Source of the DNA: Lunularia cruciata
Lineage: Eukaryota > Streptophyta > Marchantiopsida > Lunulariales > Lunulariaceae
Length of the DNA: 64,000 nucleotides
Assembly (NCBI GenBank): GCA_948567375.1
Contig: OX419755.1
Location: 35,283,001-35,347,000 of the forward strand
Direction of reading: 5' to 3'
The position numbers were made by a program, and so were the translations under genes. Within the stretch, counting starts at the first letter, position 1; each line of letters opens with the position of its first letter. The notes below the pieces were generated by a model. It was given only the letters and a program-made list of their open reading frames with translations. It made no database searches and was not told the DNA's origin. Of the stretch, positions 13,027 to 27,100 are shown piece by piece.

Positions 13027-13079
13027 GGTAATAGGATGGCCTCCCATGAAAGCTTATACACTACCACCCCCACCAAGTC

Positions 13080-13560
13080 GACCCTCCTTTCCTTCCCCTC
13101 TCTACTCCACTCGTCTATCTCTCTCTCCCTCCCTCTCTGTCTCTCCTGGCCCGTCTATCTTCGGTTTGCTTGGCACGCCCCTGTCCTGTCTCGTGTATGC
13201 TCTTCTTTAGTTATCGGTTCTATCTGTATTCTTTTTTGCGCAACCGGAGCAATGGCAGCAGTATAATACTACTCCCATGCAATGTGGCGGGCAGGTCTTT
13301 TTCTTCTTCTCCTCCTCTCGCCTCTCCTGTCTCTTTGCTCGGTGACTCAGGAAGACTCTGAAGCTGCTGCTGCTACTACCTTGCTACTCTTACCACCACT
13401 ACCTTCTTCTTGTCCTCCTCCTCCTCGCTCAACCTCCTCCTGCTGGCTGGCTGCATCTCCCTTTACTTCTCTCCCCATAACCCACCTCTTTCTCTCTCTC
13501 TCACTGGCCCGCTGCAGCAGCTGCTGCATGTAGTAAGCCGAGATTCGATTTGCAATTCTC
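13080..13560. repeat. Pyrimidine-rich low-complexity tract
   Basis: The plus strand is mostly C and T, with runs such as tctctctctctcactgg near 13,490 and repeated ctcctcctcct blocks near 13,410-13,450. It inflates open frames on both strands, giving Ser/Pro/Leu-rich or Glu-rich translations that I do not take as genes. Such tracts are common in plant 5' leaders and promoters, so it could mark the upstream region of a gene whose first exon I could not identify. Confidence 0.6.
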
Positions 13561-16494
13561 CTTCTCCTCTGCCCTAGACGACTCTTTCTGCTCTGCTGCT
13601 CTGCAGCCGAGTCGGCCCTGCTGTCTGTCCACCCTGTACTGTACTACAAACATCTCTGCTGCTTCTCTCTCACGTACGAGACTCGACTCCCGGCATGTTC
13701 GGCCAGGCGGGGCGAGAACGGGGCGGCAGATATGGTGGAATGTAGAGTTTCAGTTTACTGTACTGTATGTAAGAAATTCATGCACCTTAGTACGTCAGCC
13801 AAAGGGTACCGTCCATAATCATAACCACCGGTTGCGACGATTCTGTCTCAAACAAACAGGCACCCGCGAATGTAATGCTTCCCGACGACTTCCAGAACAA
13901 CCAACAACTTTCCGGGAAGTTGGAACTCCTGCTGGCGGCGATTACAACTCCGACGCGATCGAATTAGCCTACATGTCAGTCAGTCAGAAAGTCATTCGGT
14001 AGTAGTAGAAGAAGTAGAAGTAGCAGTAGTAGGACGAGAAATTTTAACTATGGCTGTACGTACCGCTATGATGGTGTCGTTCTGTTGGCTGAGACAGAGT
14101 ATAGAATTAAGGGGAGGGGAATTTTCTTTCCTGTGTCAGATAACGCACTTTCTCAGGCTCATGATCATCGTATTCCTTCTCTTTAATTGTTACTTGTGCG
14201 CGAACTCGTCTACAGTAAACTAACACATTCATGTAAAGCACGAGCCTGGTGGGGCCGGGGCCGCGGCATAATCAATCACTGTAGACATTCGAGTCTCCAG
14301 ATTTGCGCCGCAGTTCCCACACACGAACAGGTCCCACCAGTCAACATCATCGTCAACATCCGGTCTTGCTTTGTCTATGGATGTTTAACTGTTAATCACA
14401 GCACCCTAATCTCATAATTTGCAAATTCTGCTCAGTAAACTTCGAGTCCTCCACACTGTATGCATGCCGACGATGTCAAAGCGCTTACGTCTTTAGGAAT
14501 ATGTGCACACTCGTCCATCTTAGGAGGGGAACAATACCTTGTGTCATTTGGACTCATGATATGCGAAAAAGCTCATTTCCCTTTTTCTCCCATGATCTGG
14601 ACAATTGTTTCCCGACATGGATGTGGATAGAAAGGTGGTTGTAAGTTCTTCCCTGTTGTCAGGGTAGAAGGCGTGAGAGTGTGAGGTCATTCAGGAAGTA
14701 TGGTAGTATTTGGTTAAGTCAGACGCGGAGGTGAAACACCTGGGTGTCAAAAGCTTCGGTGAGATCGAGATTGCCTTTCAGAGGTATGGGACGTATTGTG
14801 AAGCATACATTTACTTCCTTTTACTGCATACGGTAGTTTCACATGGCAGCAGCGGACTCCTCCCATTTGTTTAAAGGCAAAATAACCATGTACGCTAGTT
14901 CACAGCGGACCTAGTCGAGTCGCGGGCCCGTCATCTAAAGGTGTAGAATGTTTCAATGCTGAAATTAGGCACACCAGCTGGCAGAGAATTCAGGTTTGGA
15001 CAGGTTTGGACGGGGAATAGGACCTCGAATTGTCTGTTGATCTGATTCAAACCTCAGACATTGGACCATGGCATGAAATTTGTCTCGGCTGACAATAGTT
15101 GGTACATTTGTAGAACCAGTTCCAATTTAAGGGAGCAGGGGGGAGAGAAGGTGCAGATACATAATCCACAACATCTGCCGCTTGCAGCTCTTATCATGTA
15201 GTGGTACCCTATATTCTGTGTATCCTTGTGACCATTCTCTTTTGTCCACCCTTTTGGGCATCAGGACTACGTCAAATTATTTCACCTTTAGCATGTGCTG
15301 GGCAGTCCTGGAAGTGATTAGCTTAGCTCCACATGATCTTGTGTTTACAAGATACCGAATCTCCTCATATAAAATTCCTTCTAAGCCTCACTGCACAAAC
15401 CCCGGATCGAGAACGAGAGGCTCCATTGGCAACGACGAACATCAAATACGCTTCATTTCCTGAATTCTCAAATTTCCAGATCTGTAGCATCTCTCACGAC
15501 CTTCATAGATGGGCATACGTTTGTTAGGCGCAGCGAACAGACCAGAACGAAGTCTGTTCTACTAGATTTAATTGCATATTCTCGAAGGAAGCTCAAATTG
15601 AGACTACCACAAAGCCAGAAGATTTGAGCACAATGAAGACTGCACAGACAATGACCCCGGTGCCTTGATCTTGGGACAATTTAAAGATCAACCGGAGTGT
15701 ACAGCCATCCAGCCTGATACACAATCATATGACAATTACTGCATAGCTTATCAATCCAATTATCCTACAGGAAGTGACTTAATAGCCAATGTCAGAAAGC
15801 ACAACCAGGAGACTTGGAAGTTGGACGAAGGTAAGGCATCCAATACCTCGGCCAATACTTCCCGTGCAAGATGACGAGGGTAATATCCATAAGACTTCCC
15901 AATAAGTAGACGTCAATAAATGAGTCTGTAAGGCATTCAATGTAGCTAATCTACCCCGGTATACGCCTTTCAATAAAGACTCCAAATCTCCTGCGTCCAC
16001 CAGGAAGGTCCCGATGCAGGTGGTCATCACCTGCGATAATCTCCTGCTGTGGATTTGAGCTTTTGTTGGTGCTGCGAGTGTACACCTCTGGTTAAGAGAC
16101 ACGCTCCGAATCCACGTAGAGAAGTTCCAGAAGAGTTGGAATGGAATCTGTCGCATCAACTCGTGATTCCAGCAGATCCACGTACCTGGCTTTAGACCAT
16201 GGATAATTTTCACAGCTCTTAAAATCGACTTCTGACATCTAGCTACCCGTCCCGATCTCAGATATGACGACCACGATAAGACTTCAACGAGATGTGCGAA
16301 CAGGTAACTGCAGTTTCTCCTCAATCATTCGCTCCCAGTATTCTGAGTCCCGTCAAGCACAAATTAGCATATCTTACATTAAACATCAAAACAAAGGTGT
16401 AACACCTCCACTTTATGACATTCAAATCATGGTATATGGATGACTCGCTACATGTTCATCTCCGAATCTGTGCGGATAAATTAAGACTTAACGG

Positions 16495-16572
16495 TTAAAC
16501 TTGGTCTTCCTCTTGAAGAGAAGCATTCAGATGCTCATACCACGGCCCCTTACAGAACATGTTCGCTAGCTC
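16495..16572 (-). CDS. Possible terminal exon of an unidentified gene
   Basis: After the acceptor aattttcag the minus strand reads 25 codons and a TAA. The peptide includes ELANMFCKGPWYEHLNASLQ followed by EEDQV. The codon choice and acceptor look genuine, but no upstream exon could be linked with confidence and I recognise no family. Another coding-like stretch on the same strand at about 16,290-16,330 (YWERMIEEKL) may or may not be related. Treat as a candidate only. Confidence 0.25.
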   Translation of the reverse strand, partial: ELANMFCKGPWYEHLNASLQEEDQV

Positions 16573-18152
16573 CTGAAAATTTGATCTTAATGAGCACCTA
16601 GGTTGGATTGACTCGTATCTGCAGATATTCTTAACTGCCTAAGAAGTACGCAATTGCACGTCACATTGTTTTCTCCACCTGTCCAGTATATCAAAGGAAT
16701 CTCAGACTAAGAAGTCATTGAACTTTACAGTAAAACAGGATGGTTTGCTGCCAGTCCCTATCAAATATGATGTCTCATGACCAACATAAAATGTGCAGCT
16801 ACTACATCCCTCTAAGCCAGAGTGGAAAAGCAAGCTTCTTTGTTACTCACATCTACCGAAGCCGGATCAAAAGAGAACGTCACTCTATCATCCGTCTCAT
16901 GTGTAACCTACGCAATCCCAAACGGACTCATCAACATAGACGTCATCTAAGTTTCAGGCGTTTCCTCCAGACAGAGGCAGTGTCCCCTACTTCGCACTGT
17001 AGTAGCTGGGCGGGTACTATATTGAGTGCTAGATAGTACGTATGTCAAAATTTCAGTGCTAGGAACTTACTGTAATATCTAAACCTAGCAAGCATAGTTC
17101 CATCTCCTGAGACATGAGGTTAGTCTTCTACTCCAAGCCATACTCTCCTGGTATGATCCTATTTGTCTTCATTCAAGACTCCTCTGAAATAGTGCCAGAT
17201 GCAGTAAAACGCTGCAGTAAGTTTTCCGACATCAGTTACTATATATTCCCTCGTCCAGCTTTACAAACTCCTTCAAACTATGGTCAGGCTTGTAACAAGA
17301 AGCAGTTCTTTAGATACGATGGATTACCTTTGGATCGACAGCGTGAACATCTTCCTCTTCGAATCGGAGCCCAAGTGAATCATTTTATAATCATCACTGC
17401 CATGTTCGCCATGTTCGAGTCGTCATTCAGGACGAACATTAATCTCATTTTCCACATGTTTCAAAGTTCCACAACATACCTTTTCTTGTTCCATAATATT
17501 GAGAGGCGCCTGCATGTCACAATGGGACACGTTACTATTTGAGAAGTAGAAAATGGGAACCATGTATGCTTTAAGCAGTTTAACCATGTATGCAGTTTAG
17601 GGAGGAAACTTTCGTCCTGTCACTCCGGAGAACTTTTACTACGTCTTTACGGATGTAAATTAGGTCATGGCTTGGACTCCTAAAACACCTCCAGGAGCTT
17701 TTGAGCTCAACGACGAAACAAAACGCATGGAATATCCTTGAGCCGAGAGGCGAATTCCTGGTTCCTTGGTTCTCACTAGAAATAAGGTCAACGTGATAAA
17801 ACGTCAGTGTTGTTCATATTTCTTCAAGTTCACTTTAAAAACGTTCTCGGGCAAAGGGTGACAGCTGCCTGTGGCACAGGATCCAAGTGTCCATTTCAGA
17901 TTTTTCTTATAGGGTACCCTCTACCTAAACTGCAGCGATTGTTAATTGCAAAGCAGAAACATACGACTGAGTGCTCTGCCAATATCAGTATCACTCACAA
18001 ATTAACATACTGGTCTTGCATTTTGGAAGCTCAATCATGATAAACTCTTGAACCTCAACTGCCCTTCTTCAAAATGCGCTTGTAAGCCTCACCGCACGCC
18101 TGTCAAATTGTCAATGCTAGGTCTCAAATTGAGGGGGTACAAGCAATGAAGA

Positions 18153-21100
18153 TTACTCAAAAAGGCTAGTACCTAGTTTTAACTTCCGAGTACCAGTTGA
18201 TTTACTTGGTGCCTTGTGCATCTCCTCAACTTTTGATCTTTTACTCACGTCTCCTTGCCTTTCAATTCTCTGGGAAAAGCGTTGCCTGCAACAATCCGAA
18301 TAGCAAAGCCCTGAGTGACGCACTTACATAGTACTACAGCCTGTCAAGTAAAATTTAGCTAAATCGTAATATGCCAAGACTGTGAACAAAAGAATCAAAT
18401 GACACAATTGATTGAGAAAACCTTGAAGCTTCATTGACATTAGTAAAATAATGTACTATTTCACCTAGAAAAACGACCCCTATTGTTGGTATATAGTCAT
18501 AAAAACCAGAAAACTAAGACAACACTGGTAGGTAACACGGGGTTGTACTCACTTTGTATCCATGAACTGTTTGCAGGCTTGAATTCGCGAGTTGCGCCTC
18601 TTACGCTGAAATGTGAAGGCGTTATCCACTTGAACCGAGAAGGTGGGCAATTTAAGCTAACAAGGAGCTAGCACTGGATCAATAGGTCGTGATACACGAC
18701 TCTCCATGGTAAGGGAAACGAGAGTTTACATTGCTAGCATTAATATTAATATATGGGTTTGATCTTACATGCGTGGGCAGCGTCACCTCAACCTCCCACC
18801 TCTCTTTGTTCATAAGAATTAACTCCTCTTCTCCATCATCATACATGATCTGCCGAAGCGATACACTCAAACAATAGAAACCAACAGCGTTCAGGTAGCC
18901 ACCGCAACGTTAAGTACTCACGTGGAAAAAAACTAAATTTACCAACTAATAAAAATCTGGAAGTAGATTGCGGATAGAAGTACACGGGTCATATGGGCGT
19001 CTACTGTATACTATCAACGGCAGAACTCCATAATATATATATAGGTATATAGGTATAAGAGAACAGATGCCGTATATATATATAGGTATACGTATATAAA
19101 TATATATTGCTGGATCTGGTCTAACAGAAAGGAGCAGCCATGTATAAGCCGTAAGCTGACAACAATCACAGAAATCTTATTGTTGTCAGCTGTCAGAAAG
19201 AACATGTTAGAGGCAACAAATTTTATATTGTGCACCTGATGGCTACCAATTGCTGGATCGTATCGTATGATTTGTCCATGATAGAACCTGGAAGAAGTCC
19301 GGAATAAGTCAGTTTGGACAGCAGGGATTACTTTCTGGACACTCAAAAGTAATTCAAGAGATTTACACGACATCTTTGTTCCAGTAGAAGACCTGTCCAC
19401 ACGTACATTGACCTCATAGGGAAGCTGGCATTGTAGAACAAAAAACTTCGTCCAAGATTGAGCCGAAGCTTACAGCAATCAACTTAGAGCAATCAGACGG
19501 GCAACAGATGTGGAGACCCTTCCATAGAAAGCATCGGAGTCTTCTACGATACTCGACCTAACCTTAGGGCCAAATATATAACTCCTGTTTACAGATGCAT
19601 TCGACTCGTCAAACTTGAACATAGTTCCAGTCATAAACCGTTTCCTAGAGTAAGTTAAGTAGTTACTTCTGATCTAGAGGCCACCACACTTTCACACGAA
19701 GACCAACACGATTATCCTCTCCTCTGCGCCGATAGTGAAGATCTGCTTGCACCACTGCACGGTACAAATGCGAGATCACAGCCTGAATGAACACAAAGTT
19801 GCCAACTGGAACACATATCAATGTAGCCTACGATATTTTAGTTGTTCACGGGCAGTTCTCCAAGGAGTCTATATCAAGATAACGCATTTCCTGTTGTTCA
19901 AAATCATCAATTGCAGACGTTGGACCTAGAAGACACCTTCTTGAGGTACCTACGTCGTGAGCTTTCTTATATCTGGAATCTTATGTATGCCTTATATGAT
20001 CTTAGAAATGCGTCTTGAAGGAAGGCAGAGCTTCAAATTCAGCAATGTGAATTAGAAAAGCATAGAGCTATAATATGACTGGGATTATCAGGAGAATATA
20101 GAGAACAGCATATCCTTGAGCAACAGGCCCCATGCTGATAACATGGGTTGACTTTCAGACCGTCGTAAAATATCAGGAAACTCGGCAAGCCCCGCAATGA
20201 TCAAGCGATGCAATCTGTTCACAAACCTCCATCTTTAAGTTTCTCACCAATGGGGGTGTTCTGGTGGCGAAACACGTCGTTGATCTGAATTCAAACATTC
20301 TTTCGTCAACAAGGAGCTCTTAGCAACAGACGAGTGGCCAGCCATGATATAATAGGCCAGAAACGAACTAACAAGCGAATCTGTGCACAGCTCTCAGCAA
20401 AGACAGTATGGGAGAGGGTGCACTACTATTCGCTTGAAACATCCTTTGAGAAATGGCGTACATCCATGACTCAAAAACATAAAATTCAGGGTAACCCCAC
20501 TTTCAGTTTCACGAATATGGTGAAGGACCCTTACCGGAGAAAATCCTCGCTTTATGCTGAAACTTCCACACAGCTTTGATCTCTTCAGAGACCTCGAAAC
20601 TATCAGGTCGCTACTGATAGCATTGCCTGCGGTGCCAGCACTGACTTTATGCTTTTGGGGCTTCCCAAGCTGCCCCCTGCAAGAAGAAGATCCACAGTGG
20701 CATTCCTGGTCCGTGCCGAATTGAATGAACCTGTATCCGGGAAATAAAGTGTGTCAAGTGCGCACATCATGGTCCAGAAGGATACAAGAGCATTTTGTGG
20801 CGGGTCATCTGCGGCTTATTAGGATTTACAAGTTGACTATTAATGAGATATGGCACTCCCAAGACATCTAGCTGTTGTTGATGATTCGTACTTATAATCA
20901 TAGTTGACGTATTCCCCCTTTGTGATGTCCACAATTGCAAAAACCCCGATTCTGATTTCACCATCGATCTGCCTGTATATCAAAGTTTATTGGTAAGTAA
21001 CATAGAGGACTGCAGGTAGGTACGCAGATTCCCAAGGGATAACCTCAAATGTAACACAAACACGGCCGCTGCAAACCTTTGATAGTTTGATTCAAAAGTC

Positions 21101-24100
21101 AGGCTTTAGAAGAACCAATGTTTTTCTTTATAAATGTCCTTCAGATATTAATATTCAGAAGTCGTTCAAATATGGATACCACCCCTTGCTCATTCGGGCA
21201 AAAGAAAGCCAACAGACTTTTCTCCCCCCATATGCGCATGTCGTGTTCAAAATACGTTCAAATTTAGGTTTAATAGCCCAATAAGGATTCAGCACTCTAG
21301 ACCAGGCAAAAGTATGTACCACTTTTGTAATTCACAGTTTGGCTGACAGCTATGGTTGATGAAGCGGGATAGATTTCCCTTGAATGTTGCATCGATGACC
21401 ATCTCCCGGCTTATTTCACACATGTAGAAGTTACTTTCTCCTTGCTCTTTCATGGCCCACAGCCGCTTCTCACACGTTTCATCATCTATCACTGCATTAG
21501 ACAGAAGTCCAGAATATTCGAGAAGGTTAGTAGCTTGTTTGTGGAGTTCAGTGCAAAAAAATGAAGACTCAAACGCATAGTAGCTGCAAGCAAGTAAACA
21601 ACTGTCAGCTTGAAGTTTTGCCTCACTCCAGGACCTGTCTTTGGTTTCTACCATCTTTAGTGAAACATCCATCATCTCTTAACAACGCTGATAGGTAGTC
21701 ATGAGATTTCAATGAAAATGTGTTCATCAAAGAAACCCCACTTTTCCGTCTTTACCAATCATGATGGAGACGGTAAACCTGGAACGACAGGAAATACTGA
21801 TCAACCCTTTACGGTTGGGCAACGCTAAAGATGAGACGGACTCCTCAAGTAGCGCACAAGGATTGAGATGAGTGACAGTGGACAAAGCCCACAGTATGCA
21901 TGTTGGCTTCTCCTACCTTACTGCACTGACCGTGGAACCTTGAGATTGGATACGGACTGCAAAGTGTGTGAAAAGTACGATCCGTACCTTCACCAACGTA
22001 CTCCACTAAAAAGTCACCGGCCTTGATGTCTTCATCAGCTTTTAAGCCCCATCCACATTGATCCGTCTGCAACAAAGTAAAAGATGAACCTGTGTAAGTA
22101 AGTGGTCTGCACGAACGCCTTTCCAGCGGACATAAGTTCAGCAAGGTGCTCTGAATTTGGAAACTGCGAAGATATCCTCGCACGCAACTTTTGGAGAACA
22201 AATAAAAAGGAAAATGCGTTGGTCCAATCATCAAACGGCACCAACTTCCACAGGACACCAACGACACCAACTTCCACAGGACAGCATCTGAAGACATGAC
22301 ATTGGCAAGGGATGACAAAAAGGTATCAAGTTGTCAAAAGACACAGAAGGTGCAATACGATTTCATGAACAAAGTTCCACTACACTTTCAGCTGGCGTCC
22401 CAGACATTGAAGCCTCGTGGACTCAACGCTTTGTTTCGGCCGCAATACCTCATACTGAACAGGATCAGTCTACACTCTAGGCTCTCCAGTAAATGGATAA
22501 GCCAGCTCTACCTTCACAGCCTTCATCTTCCGCCCAGGTCGCTTTTGGAAAGGCACATTTAAACACCCATCTCCACATTTGCAGCTTGTGGAGCAGCTCG
22601 TAAGAAGCATCCTGCAAGAAATACAATTTATATACTTGAGAAAATTCTGAAAGATACAAACCGGTAACAATGGTAAGTGTGGTATGTGAACCATTGAATG
22701 AAGGCAAGCAACAAAATTGGGACCTACCCACACAGGCAGTCCTTATCGCAAGCACCAGTCGATCCATTAGGAACTTGGCACGAGCACTGCATCTCATCGT
22801 CCTGCTTCCTCTTAGGCTTCTTTCCAAAATATATATCTGATTTCCAAGTTTAGGACGTTCCACACGCCTATAAATCATTGTCTACTTATGCAGCTTATAA
22901 TTAACTTTGGTTATAGTACCAATCTAGATTATCGCCACCGTTTTTGTGGATATGACTTTCCTTGAAGCAAATAATCAGTTATAAACAAGGATGCAACCTT
23001 CTGTATGCTGAACGAATACGCAACCAAATGATTTCGAACCTTCGAATTAGCTATTCGAAAGGCTATGAAGCTATTGTTGAGTTTGACATAATTCACATTC
23101 ATGACGTACTAGAGCTTCGTTTGAATTTCGTCAATCGGACGGAAGGTGGGGACTACTTAGATATCATCACCACAAGAGTATAACCAGATGAAGTGAATAT
23201 CAGTTCGAGAAACTTGGGACGTTGATCCATGACGGCATCCAACAGACAAAAACTCAAGTTAATACAATGAACTGCGCTAATCTTTTTATAGTGAAGGAAG
23301 TGGACATCTTAAGTCGTTGAAAGATACTCCGGCGAATGTGTGTATATGGGGGTGGCTTATTTTGAAGGCGTTTCCCAAAAGCTCGAAGTGAATGAGGAAG
23401 CTTGAAGTCTTGAGGCACACTTGGCAGCGGAAGCCTGTCAAAACCAGTTTTTACATCCTGCGTTGGTTCTTCGTCCTGAGACACAAACGAGTTCCAGTAC
23501 GAGATGCAAAAGCTGAGCGAAAGAGAAATTAAAGCTTCACAAGAGTCCAAACTACTTACTAACGATGTAGGAAACTCGAGTCGAATCTAAACCAGAACTG
23601 AACATTCCTCGTCCTTTATATTGCAAAAAGAAACTAGAACATGACTTTGAAGAGAAGGGGGAAGATGCGCGAATGCAATGAAGGAAGTGTCAGAATCCCA
23701 GAAGGGTTGAGTTTTTGATGTGCAGAAAGGGAAGGAAGCTGCTCTGAGTGACAGAACTGTGGGGGTGCAACGAAGGTAGTATGAAGTGGATGAATGACAG
23801 TATGGAGCAAGTTCATCAACGGTAGCAAAAGGTCTCCACAGCAGTATGTAAGTGAAAGAGACGACAGTTAAAGCAGATCCTTAGACCAAATGAGTAAAAT
23901 GTAAGAAATGAAAATAGAGCATAGCGTTGGAAGCGATCAAGAACCTACATTCTGACATTTCCACTCTTCATTATGCTTAGGGCAGAGCATGAACCCTGGT
24001 ATGTCTTCCAAAACTCCTCCACCTTCAGGCATGCAGAACTCGTGGTATGCGACAGGGCACTTCAGACATCTGTGAATATTTTCTCTTCGAACGCGATTGG

Positions 24101-27100
24101 ATTTTTTGTTCCAACACCCGTCACAAAAATGATGGGGACAAACAATACCCCCCTTCTTAGGAGGTGGCCTCTCCCACTTGCTCACACACACGTGATGATA
24201 TATTTTGCCACAAGTTCTCACGGCGCACCTCTGAGCATCGGACTTGAAGCAACCAAACTCCTTACAGTCGAAGCAACGCACCTGCTCAACGGTAATCAGG
24301 GAAAATTAACAAAGAGAACAAAAGAAGAATAAGAAACATATACAGCTTGAGCAGAACTAACCAGGCTTCCAAATAGAAGAACTCAACTAGTTCATCCACC
24401 AAATTTTGGCCACTGACACCCTTCCATCTGATACAAGCTTGTTACGGACGTTTTATTCCTTTGTGAGTGAGTTCGGAAATAAAAGCAATTACTAACTCGT
24501 AAAGACGCTTTTACAGAACTGTTTGTGCTTTAATTCCTAGATAAGAGCTAGACCCCCCATCCTTTATCCGACGCAACTGGATTTACTGGTGAGGAATATT
24601 TATGGAAGTATGAGAATGAAATGCTGAGCCGTTACGAGTAGGTGCCATAGGTATATAATCCAGATTGATGTGTGTGTCACCCGGTGATGAAAGCTACAGA
24701 CTAAACAAACACCTTATACACCGATGAACACAAGGTTAACAAAGACCTAGAAAGATAGATTGCCTTCATCTTTCAGTTTACGTGGTAGAGTGGCGGAGCA
24801 GTCAAGATTGTATTATTATCATGCAGTACAGTTCAACTTGCTACATCACAGAAAATTCCACATGGACTCCGGTAAAAGCTAGCTCCGCTCTATATGCATA
24901 AAATAGCCCCCAGAACAGTGGGAATAGATGTGCAACTTCTTGCAAAAATGGTATTTTCACTCTATATTGGCCAAACAGACACTTGATGAACGTGTAAGTA
25001 GGAAATGGATGAGTTCCGGTCATGCACTCTAGCTCAAAAGCGACAACACCGCACTTATCAACAGGTAATGGAAGACCTCAGAACAGGCATTGTGTACTCC
25101 ATACCAAGACTGAATAAAACCATGAGCTCGTATGAACAGAGTAGAATTCTGTGAACTGGGGATGGATATGTGAGTGTTGAAAAAAACCGTGGGTTCGATA
25201 TGAAAAAGAAATTTTCACTTCCAGATTTGGAGAAGAGTCCTGAGATTTCTCTCATCTTATTGATTGTACACACTAACTTCTCTCCAGTAGGTTCTACTTA
25301 AGGGGTAGTTCGATGGAGAAACATATTGAGTAAGGGATTCAGAAACCGTCATAAATACCCAAATCTGACCGGACTTGAATCTGATATTTGAGAATAATGT
25401 AGTAAATTTCTTCGTAACTGTCAGTTATAGAGAGATAAGCAAATCATGCGGTTACGTTTGCCTGCAGACAAGTACTTGTGCACTGGTAAACCTGATAATA
25501 ATTTAAGCCGATAATAGTCTTCTTCATATGTACCTGCAGCTGCAGGCAAGGCTGAGTGCACGCAAGTGTAACTTCGAGAAAATAGCGTCTTGCATATCAG
25601 TGTTAGCAGTATGGACATCAATTCCATAACTCTCCAAATGGAGAACATCTTGATGCCCCAGGAGCGAGTATATAGGGACTGGGATAAACCCTCAGCATGC
25701 TCTTCTACGTCAGCATGAGCCCGGCAACAGTAAACACACAAATGTAAGTAGTCAGAGTTTCATAGTGAGACTGCACGACAAGACGTATATTTCTATAAAG
25801 AAACATATTTAAAAAAAGTTCCTCATTACTAGTGTTATTTTTTATGACGGAGAGGGGATACCACAAGAAAAATGACAAAAAATAACCCAAGAGTTTCGTG
25901 TCAGAAATGTTACCATTTCTGATCTTCGTCATACACATCATCCATGAGTTTGAAAGCTTTCATATGTCTTCTATGCAGACATCTTCATCCTTTCAAGTTC
26001 CTCCGTATATCAAGCGCAATTGGGCATGAATAAAGAGTTGATCAATACACAGCCATTGATCTGGGTGGTACCTCTGAAAATATTACGTATTCACGCTAGA
26101 GTGACGGCCGAGAGCTGGGAATCTACTCGTGTAACAAAATGATACATAACTGATACATTGAACAAATTAAATATAGGACTTCTTCGTAGAGGAGAACACC
26201 AAGACTTATGCCACTTCAGCCAACCTAACAGGAAAGGAAGAGAGAAACGAGGGTCTCCATTCCATAACTATTCAGTATAGTAGGCCCAACAAATAGTGAA
26301 AGACTTGGTACAATTACCACATAACCTTCAGAAACTAGTCGCGTCAAGTCACGAGGCGCATGAAGTCCCAATATAGTTTCAGTGTGCTCCATATGGCTGT
26401 AAAAGAAAGAGGATAGATGTCAAGAGAAATCCCTTTGACGCTTCATGGGTAGGACAAAATGTATCCTCTCTATTCCGGGTGAGCTTCATGGAGTAGGAGA
26501 ACACGTAAGTTGTGCTCTCTATAGCAGGTGGACATATTCTGGTACAGAGTTGAGTTAAGATAGTTTTCTGTACGTATGAAGATTTTTAGTGCGATGTTAA
26601 TTGGGCACCGCCAATATACACAGCCAGTGTAAGTTGACCATCAGGTACACCAGGCATGTCAAGCGCAGTATTCCTTGACTTAGTATAGTGTTTATCAAGA
26701 TTAACTAGTGGGGACAAGCACCTTTGCCTCAAGATCTTACTGACTGAGGGTAGTGACCTCGATAAAGGTAGAAATATAAACAGTACGACTGGACATTACC
26801 TTAAATCGTGGTGGGAGGAGGGCTATCAATGATAAGTGTTACCTACCCAATCCAAATGCACACCTACAAACCGTGACTTTTACTGTTTCATATCTCGCGT
26901 CCGAATGGCAGCGTTAACCTCTCTTACATACGTTATACAGGGGTTCAGAGATTCTTTAGGTTACTCCATGCCATATGCCATGCTTTGCTACGCCCCTTTC
27001 GTTGTATCCACATATCCTCCCGGATAATTTCCCCACTCCAGCTGGTTGTCAAATATCTCATCAAGTCATGAATGGTCAAGCCCGAAAGAATTGCCTAACG

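Larger units (their letters stand above)
11276..18152. other. Region without a defensible gene
   Basis: Between SIS3 and the stop codon of the methyltransferase gene. Open frames of 150-181 codons occur (12,004-12,465 minus, 13,550-14,002 plus, 15,779-16,324 minus, 17,114-17,542 plus) but none has a recognisable domain or a convincing splice setting. The missing SIS3 first exon and promoter should lie here. One plausible terminal exon at 16,495-16,572 is listed separately, as are a (GAA)n run and a pyrimidine-rich tract. Confidence 0.5.

Noticed and set aside
12919-13533. Plus-strand frames rich in Ser, Leu, Pro or Arg
   Set aside because: They are the translation of (GAA)n and a pyrimidine-rich tract.
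15779-16324. 181-codon minus-strand open frame
   Set aside because: No domain; another frame of the same strand looks more coding-like in parts, and splice signals interrupt it.
17114-17542. 142-codon plus-strand open frame
   Set aside because: Composition is not protein-like, no motif, no supporting splice context.
19390-19646. Extra Tudor-like exons (RFMTGTMFKFDE near 19,600-19,640 and LPYEVNVRV near 19,395-19,420) in the methyltransferase
   Set aside because: They have acceptable splice sites and even fit the frame, but leaving them out joins two halves into a standard Tudor domain, so they are most likely intron.
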